A DNA stretch of 64,000 nucleotides from Sphingobacteriales bacterium. Its GTDB lineage: Bacteria; Bacteroidota; Bacteroidia; Chitinophagales; Chitinophagaceae. The notes beneath the pieces were generated by a model. The model was not told the origin of the DNA. It did no database searches and saw nothing but the letters and a program-made list of their open reading frames with translations. The translations under genes and the position numbers were made by a program. This document shows positions 44,171 through 52,296 of the stretch, piece after piece (positions within the stretch are counted from its first letter, which is position 1; the number at the start of each line of letters is the position of its first letter). Location: positions 62,001 through 126,000 of the forward strand of contig JAIXSZ010000033.1 in the NCBI GenBank assembly GCA_027484425.1, in the 5' to 3' direction.

Positions 44171-45358
44171 CTATTGTTTTGTAGAATTGTCAAATAGATG
44201 CTGGTACAGTGCTAGTTCAGCAGTACTCAGTTGCTTGTTTCTGCGTCCCATCATCCTGTTCGCAGTTTCCATTGCCTTATCAAATCGATAGGTAATAAAC
44301 CCATCACTACCTCCCCAAGAAAAAGAAGGGATATACTTATCCGGAAACCCGCCACCATAGATATTGCAAGAAACACCTACTACTGTACCTGTGTTAAACA
44401 TGGTATTGATACCACATTTAGAATGGTCACCCATCAGTAGTCCACAAAAGGTTAATCCGGTATTGACTTCTTTCTGACTCGCTTCATGCCATACCTTCAC
44501 TACATCATAATTGTTTTTCAAATTAGAGCAGTTAGTGTCTGCGCCTAGGTTACACCATTCGCCTATCACTGCATTACCCAAGTATCCATCATGCGATTTG
44601 TTACTATTGGCAAAGAATACAGCATTATTTATCTCTCCTCCCACCTTGCATCCAGGCCCTATAGTGGTTGCTCCGTATATTTTGGCTCCCATTTTTATTA
44701 CAGCATGCTCGCACACCGCTAAAGGCCCTCTCAGCAAGCTGCCCTCTAGTATTTCGGCATCTTTACCCACATATACGTATCCTGTTTTGGCATTGATTAT
44801 AGTGCCCGCATTTATAACCGCGCCCTCTTCTATAAACAGATTTTCCTTGCCATTTACAATTACGCCATCGGGTATGGCTGCGCTGATTTTGTCTTGTGTT
44901 AGTAACGGCCAGTCATTTTTTATCGCTGTTTCGTTGAGCGAAAAAATATCCCAGATATTACTCAGTTGCACTATTTTTTTATCATATTCTTTTATATTCA
45001 GTTGGCCAATAGCCACGTTCAGTGCATGCACATCACCATCAAAGTTGCTTATTCGGGCCGCTATTATAGTGCCATCTTTAGTCAGTGCTTCATTTACACC
45101 TAGTGTGGCTATTAGTCGGGTTATTTGATTACTACCCATCACCGCACCGTTAATGTATATAGTTTCTGTTGCAGTGTTGCTTTGTTCATAGCATGCCTGC
45201 ATATATCCTTGTGTTAGCGTGCCAGTTGTAGTTCCTAATAGGTGTTCCCATCGCTCACGCATAGTTAGTATGCCACAACGTATATCAGCTATAGGTCTTG
45301 TATGTGCAAAGGGCAATAAGTTTTCTCTCACTACACTGTCAAAAAGTATATAGTTCAT
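44171..45358 (-). CDS. GlmU-like sugar-phosphate nucleotidylyl/acetyltransferase (Bacteroidota type)
   Basis: A 395-residue protein beginning MNYILFDSVVRENLLPFAHTRP. It has a degenerate nucleotidylyltransferase-like N half (to about 190), then a left-handed beta-helix with hexapeptide repeats (about 200-330, e.g. VIKMGAKIYGATTIGPGCKV, CNLGADTNCSNL). This arrangement matches the alternative GlmU of Bacteroidota (putative UDP-GlcNAc pyrophosphorylase/acetyltransferase). The usual LAAGxGTRM pyrophosphorylase loop is not obvious, so full activity is uncertain. A -7 box lies at 45394-45401. Confidence 0.8.
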   Translation of the reverse strand: MNYILFDSVVRENLLPFAHTRPIADIRCGILTMRERWEHLLGTTTGTLTQGYMQACYEQSNTATETIYINGAVMGSNQITRLIATLGVNEALTKDGTIIAARISNFDGDVHALNVAIGQLNIKEYDKKIVQLSNIWDIFSLNETAIKNDWPLLTQDKISAAIPDGVIVNGKENLFIEEGAVINAGTIINAKTGYVYVGKDAEILEGSLLRGPLAVCEHAVIKMGAKIYGATTIGPGCKVGGEINNAVFFANSNKSHDGYLGNAVIGEWCNLGADTNCSNLKNNYDVVKVWHEASQKEVNTGLTFCGLLMGDHSKCGINTMFNTGTVVGVSCNIYGGGFPDKYIPSFSWGGSDGFITYRFDKAMETANRMMGRRNKQLSTAELALYQHLFDNSTKQ

Positions 45359-45393
45359 TTTGATGATGTTCGTTTATATGTTGCAGTTAGTCC

Positions 45394-45401
45394 CAAAAGT
45401 A
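45394..45401 (-). promoter_or_regulatory. -7 box of the GlmU-like gene
   Basis: Reads TACTTTTG on the minus strand (exact TAnnTTTG), 36 bases before the ATG at 45358. Confidence 0.5.
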
Positions 45402-45477
45402 ATGACAATCATGCATATTCAGTAGGGCCATTCGTTTGTGTGTCGTTTTTGGGAGTTCATCTGCTCGTATCCAGACC

Positions 45478-45507
45478 AAAAAAAAGAGGCTGCAATATGC
45501 AACCTCT
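45478..45507 (-). terminator. Terminator after rpmE2
   Basis: On the minus strand a 10-bp stem (one G-U pair) with a tiny loop is followed by a long U-run. It ends the L31 transcript 27 bases after the stop codon. Confidence 0.8.
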
Positions 45508-45533
45508 CATGTTCTTTGTTATAATGCAAGCAA

Positions 45534-45785
45534 TTATGCTTTTTTCTCGTAACGCTTTTTGAACTTTTCGATACGACCTGCTGTATCCACAAACATTGAC
45601 TTACCAGTGTAGAAAGGGTGAGATGTGTTAGAAATCTCCACTTTTATTACAGGGTACTCGTTGCCATCTTCCCAAATAATTGTTTCCTTAGATGGAGCGG
45701 CCGAGCGAGTCAGGAATGTACTTTCGTTTGATGTGTCTTTGAATACTACAAGACGGTACGCTTCTGGATGAAGTCCTTTTTTCAT
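45534..45785 (-). CDS. rpmE2: 50S ribosomal protein L31, type B
   Basis: An 83-residue protein starting [17 protein letters not shown] and containing [21 protein letters not shown], which is L31. The type B form lacks the CxxC zinc ribbon of type A, as here (no cysteine at all). It binds the 50S-30S bridge. In some bacteria type B is induced by zinc shortage; no Zur-like site was found in its short leader, but a small hairpin (about ACATGG/CCATGT) sits between its -7 box and ATG. Confidence 0.95.
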   Translation of the reverse strand: MKKGLHPEAYRLVVFKDTSNESTFLTRSAAPSKETIIWEDGNEYPVIKVEISNTSHPFYTGKSMFVDTAGRIEKFKKRYEKKA

Positions 45786-45835
45786 TTTGCTATGAATTTT
45801 AAGACATGGATTTTGCCATGTGTGAATTAAAGGTG

Positions 45836-45843
45836 CAAAAGTA
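45836..45843 (-). promoter_or_regulatory. -7 box of rpmE2
   Basis: TACTTTTG on the minus strand (exact TAnnTTTG), about 50 bases before the ATG; the leader contains a 6-bp hairpin near 45813-45830. Confidence 0.5.
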
Positions 45844-45884
45844 ATGCTTTTTTACCACATTCCATTTCTTACCTACAAAAAATA

Positions 45885-46412
45885 TTATTGCGTCACATAC
45901 TTGTCCAGTTCGGCCTTCGCTTCTTCCGATCTGTTATACATTCCCAATATTTTACCATCTGGTCCTACCAGAAACGCCTGTGGTATATACTGCACACCAT
46001 ACAGTGCTGCACTTTTCGAGTTCCAGCCACCCAAATCACTCATATGGTTCTCCCATGTCAGGTTATCCTTGGCTATAGCTGCTACCCATGCATCTTTCTT
46101 TTGGTCTAGTGACACATTCAGTACAGTAAATCCCTTTTTTGCACCCTTAAATTTTTTGTTTGAATATTCCTTGTGCATAGCCACCAGACCTGGGTTAGAC
46201 ATACGACATGGACCACACCATGATGCCCAAAAATCGATAAGCACATACCTGCCTTTGTTGATCTCAGATAGTTTCAGTGTTTTACCTTCTGGGTTTGGAA
46301 ACGCCAGTTCAGGCGCTTTTTGTCCCACTTTTACTGTAGTATTGTCATACTGTGCATTCGCCGAAAACACCAGTCCGGCTGCTACGACCAGTGTAGTTAT
46401 TATTTTCTTCAT
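45885..46412 (-). CDS. TlpA-like exported thioredoxin (AhpC/TSA-Redoxin fold)
   Basis: A 175-residue protein with a signal peptide (1-20, ending ANAQ) and a single thioredoxin-like domain. The redox motif is WASWCGPC (Cys about 75 and 78), and the cis-proline loop is VQYIPQAFLVG. It is a reducing or disulfide-handling protein of the periplasm or outer membrane. It lies upstream of and on the same strand as rpmE2, 99 bases apart, each probably with its own promoter. Confidence 0.92.
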   Translation of the reverse strand: MKKIITTLVVAAGLVFSANAQYDNTTVKVGQKAPELAFPNPEGKTLKLSEINKGRYVLIDFWASWCGPCRMSNPGLVAMHKEYSNKKFKGAKKGFTVLNVSLDQKKDAWVAAIAKDNLTWENHMSDLGGWNSKSAALYGVQYIPQAFLVGPDGKILGMYNRSEEAKAELDKYVTQ

Positions 46413-46630
46413 CTCTTTTGTTGGTTAAATTTTGTGTTGTAAATATAGAGCAACTAACCCAAATTACGTGCCGCATTTGTATCGCCTGTTTATACTCACT
46501 TGCTTTTTTGTTGTTTGTAACAGTTATTTAACAATATGTATACTAGGTCTTTTCTCAATTGTTACCTCCAAATTTGTTATCCATCCTTATCATTCTTTTA
46601 TTTATTTTGTGAGCTCATTTACCATTAGTT
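46413..46630. other. 218-base divergent intergenic region
   Basis: It lies between the TlpA-like gene (minus) and the hypothetical gene at 46631 (plus). It is AT-rich; near 46600 TTATTTATTTTGTG resembles a -7 region for the plus gene but is not exact. No operator repeat was recognised. Confidence 0.4.
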
Positions 46631-47176
46631 ATGGACACAAATTTAGCAATAGGCTCTCGCGTAGATCATGCACACTTTGGCAAAGGCGTAATAGTAGATA
46701 CAGCTTTGGAATTTTATATCATTTGGTTCAAATCGCAGCAGGGTACCAAAAGTATAAGCAAAGACTACCCAGACCTCAAAACCATTGCAGCTGCCGAAGG
46801 GCAAGCTACATCCGATACTATTACCATTGCCGATATCGAACAAGCACTTCATAATATTCTCGATCAGCGATTACACGACACCCAAATGGTACCGATAGGT
46901 CCTCGCTGGCGCAGAGGCAATATGATTCTCAAACCAGGTGACCCAACATTGCAATCCAAAGAAATTCCAATCGAGACCTTCTTTCACAAGATAGTAATGG
47001 TGCGCGATCGCTTACGCGTGATGGAACAGAAAATAAATGCCCATAAAGTACTGGAAGATGATGAAAAGGTTGAGCTACAGCAGTACATAACCGCTGTGTA
47101 TGGTTCCCTTACCACTTTCAATGTTTTGTTTAAGGAAACACACCATCAATTCAAGGGTATGTCAGGCAAAGACTAG
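46631..47176 (+). CDS. Hypothetical protein with an SH3/Tudor-like N-terminal motif
   Basis: A 181-residue soluble protein of unknown function. The start (IGSRVDHAHFGKGVIVD, FYIIWF) resembles the small beta-barrel found at the C terminus of PcrA/UvrD helicases and in CarD/Tudor-like domains, so nucleic-acid or RNA polymerase contact is possible. The rest is helical, with a Lys/Glu-rich helix pair near 130-165. No catalytic motif. It precedes the M28 peptidase by 80 bases on the same strand, but the two look unrelated. Confidence 0.6.
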   Translation: MDTNLAIGSRVDHAHFGKGVIVDTALEFYIIWFKSQQGTKSISKDYPDLKTIAAAEGQATSDTITIADIEQALHNILDQRLHDTQMVPIGPRWRRGNMILKPGDPTLQSKEIPIETFFHKIVMVRDRLRVMEQKINAHKVLEDDEKVELQQYITAVYGSLTTFNVLFKETHHQFKGMSGKD

Positions 47177-47256
47177 CAGATGGTCCTTTGATAGTTGCAA
47201 TCTTTATTTATGCTCATCTGCTATGTTGCAGAGGCCATTTTTACTTTATTTATTTC

Positions 47257-48621
47257 ATGAAATTATCGCTTTTTACTGCAGCTATTTTCCTTACATTTTC
47301 TGCTGCTCATGCTCAAGATTCACTGATGTTTCGCCGCATTTCTGATGAGGTCATGCTTCGTAGTACTTGCTACAACAATCTACGAGTTCTCTGCAAAACA
47401 GTGGGGCACAGACTCAGCGGCACTCCTGCAGCTGCCAAGGCAGTGCAGTGGGGCGAAAAAGCAATGAAAGAAGCTGGTGCTGATAATGTATGGCTACAAC
47501 CAGTCGATGTGCCTTATTGGTATCGTGGTAAGGAATCGCTAGAGCTCAATATGGGTAAAGAGTTCAAATCAGTACCTGTTCTCTCGCTAGGCAATAGTCA
47601 GGGTACTGATGGTAAACCACTAGAGGCGCCTATTGTAATGGTCTACAACTTCGATGAGTATAGAGCTTTGCCTGAAAAAGAGCTTAAAGGAAAAATCGTA
47701 TTTTTCAATTACAGATTCCGTCAAGATTTTATCAATTCATTCGAAGGTTATGGTGATGCAGTGATGTACCGTTGGAACAGCCCCAATGTTGCCGCTCGTC
47801 GAGGTGCTGCCGGTGTTATAATAAGGTCTATGTCTACCGGACAAGACGATTACCCCCACACAGGTAGTATGCATTACGACGACTCTGTAGTGAAACTACC
47901 CGAAATGGCTATTGGTAATCAAACGGCCGACGCCCTTGAACAAGCTTGTCTTAAAGGTACGGTAAGAGCTCGCATGACCTCTGAGTGTCACATGATGCCA
48001 CAAATGGTTCGCTCTTATAATGTTATTGGAGAAATAAAAGGTACCGAAAAACCAGAACGAATCATCACTGTAGGTGGTCACCTCGACTCCTGGGACGTGG
48101 GAGAAGGTGCGCATGACGATGGTGCTGGTTGCGTGCAGTCGATAGAGGTAATTCGCACATTTAAGGCATTGGGCTACAAACCTCGCTACACCATTCGTGC
48201 GGTATTATTTATGAACGAAGAAAATGGCAACAAAGGTGGTCATGCTTATGCTGATTCTGCTATAGCTCGTCACGAGCAACATGTATTGGCTATGGAGAGC
48301 GATGCAGGTGGTTTTTCACCACGTGGCATTGGACTTGAAATGACCGAAGAGCAAAAGCAATACATTCGCACATTTGCGCCACTTTTCATGCCTTATAATG
48401 TTTATGACTTCTCTAAAGAAGAGGGTGGGGTAGATATTTCACCTATTCACAACAAACTAAAAGTTCCTGCTGCAGGTCTTTTGCCCGACTCTCAGCGCTA
48501 CTTCGACTACCACCACACTGCAGCCGACAATTTCGAAGCTGTTAATCATCGTGAGCTCAAACTAGGTGCAGTCACGATGGCTCAGTTCATCTACCTCATT
48601 TGTGAGCATGGGTTGAAGTGA
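47257..48621 (+). CDS. M28 family zinc aminopeptidase/carboxypeptidase (exported)
   Basis: A 454-residue protein with a signal peptide (MKLSLFTAAIFLTFSAAHAQ). A PA-like insert (about 100-225) is followed by an M28 catalytic domain with the metal ligands in GGHLDSWD, HDDGAG (bridging Asp), NEENG (catalytic and ligand Glu), MESDAGG and YHHTAAD. It is a co-catalytic di-zinc exopeptidase of the periplasm or surface. The start at 47257 is chosen for the signal peptide; the frame is open 23 codons further up from a TTG, with no signal there. Confidence 0.93.
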   Translation: MKLSLFTAAIFLTFSAAHAQDSLMFRRISDEVMLRSTCYNNLRVLCKTVGHRLSGTPAAAKAVQWGEKAMKEAGADNVWLQPVDVPYWYRGKESLELNMGKEFKSVPVLSLGNSQGTDGKPLEAPIVMVYNFDEYRALPEKELKGKIVFFNYRFRQDFINSFEGYGDAVMYRWNSPNVAARRGAAGVIIRSMSTGQDDYPHTGSMHYDDSVVKLPEMAIGNQTADALEQACLKGTVRARMTSECHMMPQMVRSYNVIGEIKGTEKPERIITVGGHLDSWDVGEGAHDDGAGCVQSIEVIRTFKALGYKPRYTIRAVLFMNEENGNKGGHAYADSAIARHEQHVLAMESDAGGFSPRGIGLEMTEEQKQYIRTFAPLFMPYNVYDFSKEEGGVDISPIHNKLKVPAAGLLPDSQRYFDYHHTAADNFEAVNHRELKLGAVTMAQFIYLICEHGLK

Positions 48622-48760
48622 TAGGGTGGGCGTTACATATGTGTGGTGTATGTTTATTGCTTTCTATTTATTGTTGTTAAAGTATATATAATACACACTG
48701 TGTCGATTGGCAATTCTAGTATATTAGCATAGTAAATCAATTTATTAGCTAGTATCGACT

Positions 48761-49405
48761 ATGAATAACTACAAACCTACCCAACAGCAGATATGTTCAG
48801 TACTGTGTTTATTGCTGTTACTGTTTCTGCACAGTTGTCATACTTTTATTACTGCCAATGGTAGCAAGCATAGGCAACTTTTTCCATCCAAGGTTAAAGA
48901 TGCTACCCTAACTACTGATACAAACAAATATCATCTGCAACGTTTTAGCTATGCCAATTATGAAAACAAGAATGGCTTTGTTGGTTCGAAAAAACTTGTG
49001 GAAGTAATAACTCGCTCAGATATTGATGATTTGAAAACTCGTAATAGCAAGTATTACCTTGTTTTCTGGAATCCTCAATGCCCGAAATCTTCTTCTGTCA
49101 TTCGTAGGTGTGACAGTTTGCTGAGAACTGGCGAGAGTATAATCTTAGTATCGCTCAGAAACGATTGTGAACTTATAAATAGAAGGCTAAAAAGTAGCCT
49201 AATCAACTCTTACCCTTATTACACGATTGGTAGTTCATTTGACAGCAAAGTGATGTTAAGAAGACAGATTAGTTTCATAAAAGATTGCTGTCCTGATTGT
49301 TACAAATCTTATCGTGATGATGTTGCTGTAGCCGACTATTTATTGATTGAAAACGGAAACATCCAATCAATACTATACAATGATGAAGACAATATGCTGA
49401 ATTGA
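48761..49405 (+). CDS. Hypothetical lipoprotein with thioredoxin-like core
   Basis: A 214-residue exported lipoprotein (N-terminal hydrophobic segment, lipobox LHSC near residue 26). Residues about 95-160 (YYLVFWNPQCPKSSSVI, SIILVSLRNDC) look like the first strand, helix and second strand of a thioredoxin fold, with a single Cys where CxxC is usual. A second Cys-rich patch (DCCPDC) lies near 185. Function unknown. It stands alone, 139 bases after the M28 gene. Confidence 0.6.
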   Translation: MNNYKPTQQQICSVLCLLLLLFLHSCHTFITANGSKHRQLFPSKVKDATLTTDTNKYHLQRFSYANYENKNGFVGSKKLVEVITRSDIDDLKTRNSKYYLVFWNPQCPKSSSVIRRCDSLLRTGESIILVSLRNDCELINRRLKSSLINSYPYYTIGSSFDSKVMLRRQISFIKDCCPDCYKSYRDDVAVADYLLIENGNIQSILYNDEDNMLN

Positions 49406-49474
49406 TGATGAACACTTTGTTCTAGTTATAGTTACTATTTTCTAACTGCAGTAACTTCATCTCAAAACTGGTTA

Positions 49475-49864
49475 TTACCTTTCAGCCACCTTCCCTAAAT
49501 CATTAAATACGGTATCTGCCGAGTAAATCAATCCCCACGTAGCCATTGCTTGTAGCACTGGTTTTAGTGCCATACCCGCTTCAGTCAGGCTGTAGGTCAC
49601 ATGCGGGGGCACCACTGGTTTCACATCCCGCAGCAATAGTTTATCTGTTTCTAGTTCCTTCAGTTGCTGTATCAGCATCTTTTCTGTGATGCTAGGCATG
49701 GCCCTTTTCAGCTCCCCATATCGCAAAGCTTTGTTACTCAGATGGTACAATATCAGTGCTTTCCATCTGCCTCCTATTCTCTCTAGCGTATAGGTCACTG
49801 GGCACTTGTCCATCAGCATTTGTTTATTCTGCAGGTTAGTCGAGCTTTCTTTTGCTATATACAT
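49475..49864 (-). CDS. HxlR-type transcriptional regulator
   Basis: A 129-residue winged-helix protein. DKCPVTYTLERIGGRWKALILYHL and YGELKRAMPSITEKMLIQQLKEL form the DNA-binding fold of the HxlR/MarR-like family, and YSLTEAGMALKPVL forms the wing and dimer helix. These often sense quinones or electrophiles through a Cys (here C in MDKCPV). ATG 49864 is chosen; the frame extends to 49927 but that would cover the promoter and repeats at 49865-49921. It is divergent from the NmrA-like gene. Confidence 0.9.
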   Translation of the reverse strand: MYIAKESSTNLQNKQMLMDKCPVTYTLERIGGRWKALILYHLSNKALRYGELKRAMPSITEKMLIQQLKELETDKLLLRDVKPVVPPHVTYSLTEAGMALKPVLQAMATWGLIYSADTVFNDLGKVAER

Positions 49865-49921
49865 TGTAGTACATACTTTTTGGTTAGTACTTGTCAAAAA
49901 GTTAGTACAAAGATACCTTTG
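49865..49921. promoter_or_regulatory. Divergent HxlR/NmrA promoter with three 18-bp-spaced operator repeats
   Basis: GTTAGTAC occurs at 49883-49890 and 49901-49908, and TGTAGTAC (two changes) at 49865-49872, all exactly 18 bases apart. At 49908-49921 the sequence CAAAGATACCTTTG is a near-palindrome that supplies a -7 box on each strand (TATCTTTG minus, TACCTTTG plus). The two promoters therefore start back to back, and the regulator could repress both from the repeats. Confidence 0.65.
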
Positions 49922-49944
49922 TGTCACAAAAAAACAATAGCAAA

Positions 49945-50832
49945 ATGAAATATGTAGTTACAGGCTCTTTGGGCCACATCAGCAAACCATTAGTACAGCA
50001 ATTAGTGAGTGCTGGACATTCTGTCACAGTTATCAGCAGTAATGCCGATAGGGCGCACGACATTACCGCTTTAGGTGCTACTCCCGCCATAGGTTCGGTT
50101 ACAGATGTTACATTCCTTACAGCCACCTTTACTGGTGCCGATGTAGTGTATACCATGGTTCCACCCACATGGACGGCATCAGATTGGAAAGCACACATAC
50201 ATAATGTTGGTAAAAATTATGCTGTTGCTATCAAGGCCAGCGGTGTTAACAAGGTGGTTAACCTCAGTAGCATAGGTGCACATATGCCCTCCGGTTGTGG
50301 TCCTGTCAGTGGCCTCTATTGGGTGGAGGCAGAGCTCAATGCACTAGATGGGGTAGATGTTGTTCATCTCAGGCCTGGTTTCTTTTATATCAATTTCCTC
50401 AGTCAGTTGGGGCTTATCCGTCACATGGGCATCATGGGTGGCAATTACGGCGTAGATACCACAATGGTGTTGGTTCATACTTCCGACATTGCAGATGTAG
50501 CAGCAGGTTTTATGCTAAATCCTCAGTTCTCTGGCAAATCTATTCAGTACATCTCTAGCGATGAGTGCACTACTTCCTATGTAGCTGCTACTATAGGTGC
50601 TGCTATCGGCAAACCCGAATTACCATGGGTCAACTTCTCTAACGAAGAGTCGCTGAATGGTATGTTACAGGCAGGACTTTCAAACGAAGTCGCTTCAAAC
50701 TACTCAGAAATGGGTGCTGCAATGGCAAGTGGCGAGATGTCGGCTGATTACATACAACATACACCTGCAAGAGGTAAAATTTCTTTTAGTGATTTTGCAA
50801 AAGAATATGCTGCCATTTATGCTGCTCAGTAG
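49945..50832 (+). CDS. NmrA-like NAD(P)-binding oxidoreductase (quinone oxidoreductase-type)
   Basis: A 295-residue Rossmann protein. It has VTGSLGHISKPLVQQL (dinucleotide loop), ADVVYTMVPP, VVNLSSIGAHMPSG and HLRPGFFYINFL, as in the NmrA/QOR2-like atypical SDR family (redox sensing, quinone or NADPH handling). The start at 49945 is chosen over the GTG at 49921 because the -7 box TACCTTTG ends at 49921. It pairs with the divergent HxlR regulator, a frequent arrangement for electrophile stress. Confidence 0.88.
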   Translation: MKYVVTGSLGHISKPLVQQLVSAGHSVTVISSNADRAHDITALGATPAIGSVTDVTFLTATFTGADVVYTMVPPTWTASDWKAHIHNVGKNYAVAIKASGVNKVVNLSSIGAHMPSGCGPVSGLYWVEAELNALDGVDVVHLRPGFFYINFLSQLGLIRHMGIMGGNYGVDTTMVLVHTSDIADVAAGFMLNPQFSGKSIQYISSDECTTSYVAATIGAAIGKPELPWVNFSNEESLNGMLQAGLSNEVASNYSEMGAAMASGEMSADYIQHTPARGKISFSDFAKEYAAIYAAQ

Positions 50833-50968
50833 GGATTTATTTTATCCACACTAAGACAGAGTTTTGTTAGGTAAAGCTCCTGATTTTTGTAATTCACAGG
50901 TCTGTGATGAATCCATTTCCATCACATACCTTCTTACCCTTTATCTAAAAATAAATATCCCTGAGAAG

Positions 50969-50999
50969 TTGTAAAATCAAGCTTTGCCACTTACTTTTG
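50969..50999 (+). promoter_or_regulatory. Promoter of tRNA-Gly
   Basis: TTG (50969-50971) and -7 box TACTTTTG (50992-50999) are separated by 20 bases, an almost ideal Bacteroidota promoter, 24 bases before the tRNA. Confidence 0.75.
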
Positions 51000-51022
51000 C
51001 ACTCCCGAAAACATCGGTACAA

Positions 51023-51095
51023 GCGGAAGTAGCTCAGTTGGTAGAGCACAACCTTGCCAAGGTTGGGGTCGCGGGTTCGAGTCTCGTCTTCCGCT
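51023..51095 (+). tRNA. tRNA-Gly (GCC)
   Basis: A full cloverleaf: acceptor GCGGAAG with CTTCCGC, D arm with AGCTCAGTTGGTAGAGC, anticodon stem around CCTTGCCAAGG (anticodon GCC), and T arm GCGGGTTCGAGTCTCGT. The discriminator T at 51095 is followed by encoded CCA (51096-51098). A terminator hairpin follows six bases later. Confidence 0.97.
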
Positions 51096-51103
51096 CCAAA
51101 TGT

Positions 51104-51142
51104 AAAATCCATTCATTGATAAAATGAATGGATTTTGTTTTT
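51104..51142 (+). terminator. Terminator after tRNA-Gly
   Basis: A perfect 14-bp stem (51104-51117 with 51123-51136) with a 5-base loop, followed by GTTTTTTT. The rest of 51143-51240 shows no gene. Confidence 0.9.
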
Positions 51143-51240
51143 TAGTCCTTAACTAAAAACTACTACTATTAGTATCATTAACTCATTTATCATTTATCGG
51201 CTATCTTTAGGCTACTTCAATCTTTAAATTATTACACTGT

Positions 51241-52281
51241 ATGCACACAAAAGTCAGGTCAACTCTTTTAATGGTTAGTTGTATAATGCTTGTGGCGTGC
51301 AATAACTCTGAGGCTGCCCGCAAAAAACAAACCGCTGTTGTTGCTAAAAAATCTGCTACTACCACTGCTGCAACAGATACAGTTAAACCACCACCTGCAC
51401 TCGATACCGTACTTTTCAATCGGCTCACTATGCACATGGTGCACGACTCTGCTTCCACCAAGTGGCCAGTCAAAACTGAGTATCCTTTGCCCGGTGCTAT
51501 TTTGCCTTTTCATAGGGTGATAGCTTATTATGGCAATTATTATTCTACTCGTATGGGTATTCTAGGCGAACTTGCCCCCGACACCATGCTCCAAAAACTG
51601 ATGGGCGAGGTCAAAAAATGGCAGGCTGCCGATACCTCCGTCAAGGCTATTCCTGCCTTGCACTACATAGTTACTACAGCTCAGGGCAGCCCTGGTAAAG
51701 GTAACACTTACCGTATGCGTATGCCGTTTACCGAAATTGATAAAACCCTGCAGTTGGCATTAAAAATCAATGCTTTAGTCTTTCTCGATATTCAAGTGGG
51801 TTGGAGCACTTTGCAAAAAGAAATACCAGAGTTGGAGAAATACCTCAGCATGCCCAATGTACACTTAGCTATAGATCCTGAGTTCTCTATGAAAACAGGT
51901 CGAGTACCAGGTAGTGTCATAGGTACTTTCGATGCCGAGGATATCAATTATACCACACAATACCTCACTGAACTAGTACAGCGTTACAATCTACCCCCCA
52001 AAATGCTTGTTATTCACCGTTTTACAAAGGGTATGGTGACTAACTACAAACAGATCAAACTGCACCCCGAAGTACAAATAGTAATGGATATGGACGGCTG
52101 GGGTTTTCCTGCCAAAAAAGTGAATTCCTACAAATTGGCTGTTAGTAGCGAGCCTGTGCAGTATACTGGCTTCAAACTATTCTATAAGAACGATATCAAA
52201 ACACCACCATGGAAAACAATAATGGAGCCCAAAGATGTGCTCAAGTTGTACCCCAAACCCATGTATATCCAGTACCAATAA
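51241..52281 (+). CDS. Hypothetical lipoprotein with TIM-barrel-like core
   Basis: A 346-residue protein with a signal peptide and lipobox LVAC (Cys about 20), and a Lys/Thr-rich linker to about 50. A globular domain follows whose alternating strands and helices (VIAYYGNYYSTRMGILG, ALVFLDIQVGWSTL, VHLAIDPEFSMKT, MLVIHRFT, IVMDMDGWG) suggest a (beta/alpha)8 hydrolase-like barrel, with acidic strand ends D/E in LAIDPEF and MDMDG. No named family is recognised. It lies 15 bases before the amidohydrolase, so the two may share a transcript. Confidence 0.6.
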   Translation: MHTKVRSTLLMVSCIMLVACNNSEAARKKQTAVVAKKSATTTAATDTVKPPPALDTVLFNRLTMHMVHDSASTKWPVKTEYPLPGAILPFHRVIAYYGNYYSTRMGILGELAPDTMLQKLMGEVKKWQAADTSVKAIPALHYIVTTAQGSPGKGNTYRMRMPFTEIDKTLQLALKINALVFLDIQVGWSTLQKEIPELEKYLSMPNVHLAIDPEFSMKTGRVPGSVIGTFDAEDINYTTQYLTELVQRYNLPPKMLVIHRFTKGMVTNYKQIKLHPEVQIVMDMDGWGFPAKKVNSYKLAVSSEPVQYTGFKLFYKNDIKTPPWKTIMEPKDVLKLYPKPMYIQYQ

Positions 52282-52296
52282 AACCAATTCAGCTTT

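Noticed and set aside
44511-45128. 205-residue plus-strand frame opposite the GlmU-like gene
   Set aside because: It is antisense to a well-supported beta-helix enzyme; composition (Ser/Pro/Ile-rich) and lack of a start context mark it as a shadow.
45844-46428. 194-residue plus-strand frame opposite the TlpA-like gene
   Set aside because: It is fully antisense to a clear thioredoxin-fold gene with signal peptide and WCGPC motif.
49865-49908. CRISPR-like array from the GTTAGTAC repeats
   Set aside because: Units are 8 bases, spacers 10 bases and only three copies exist, which fits operator repeats rather than CRISPR.
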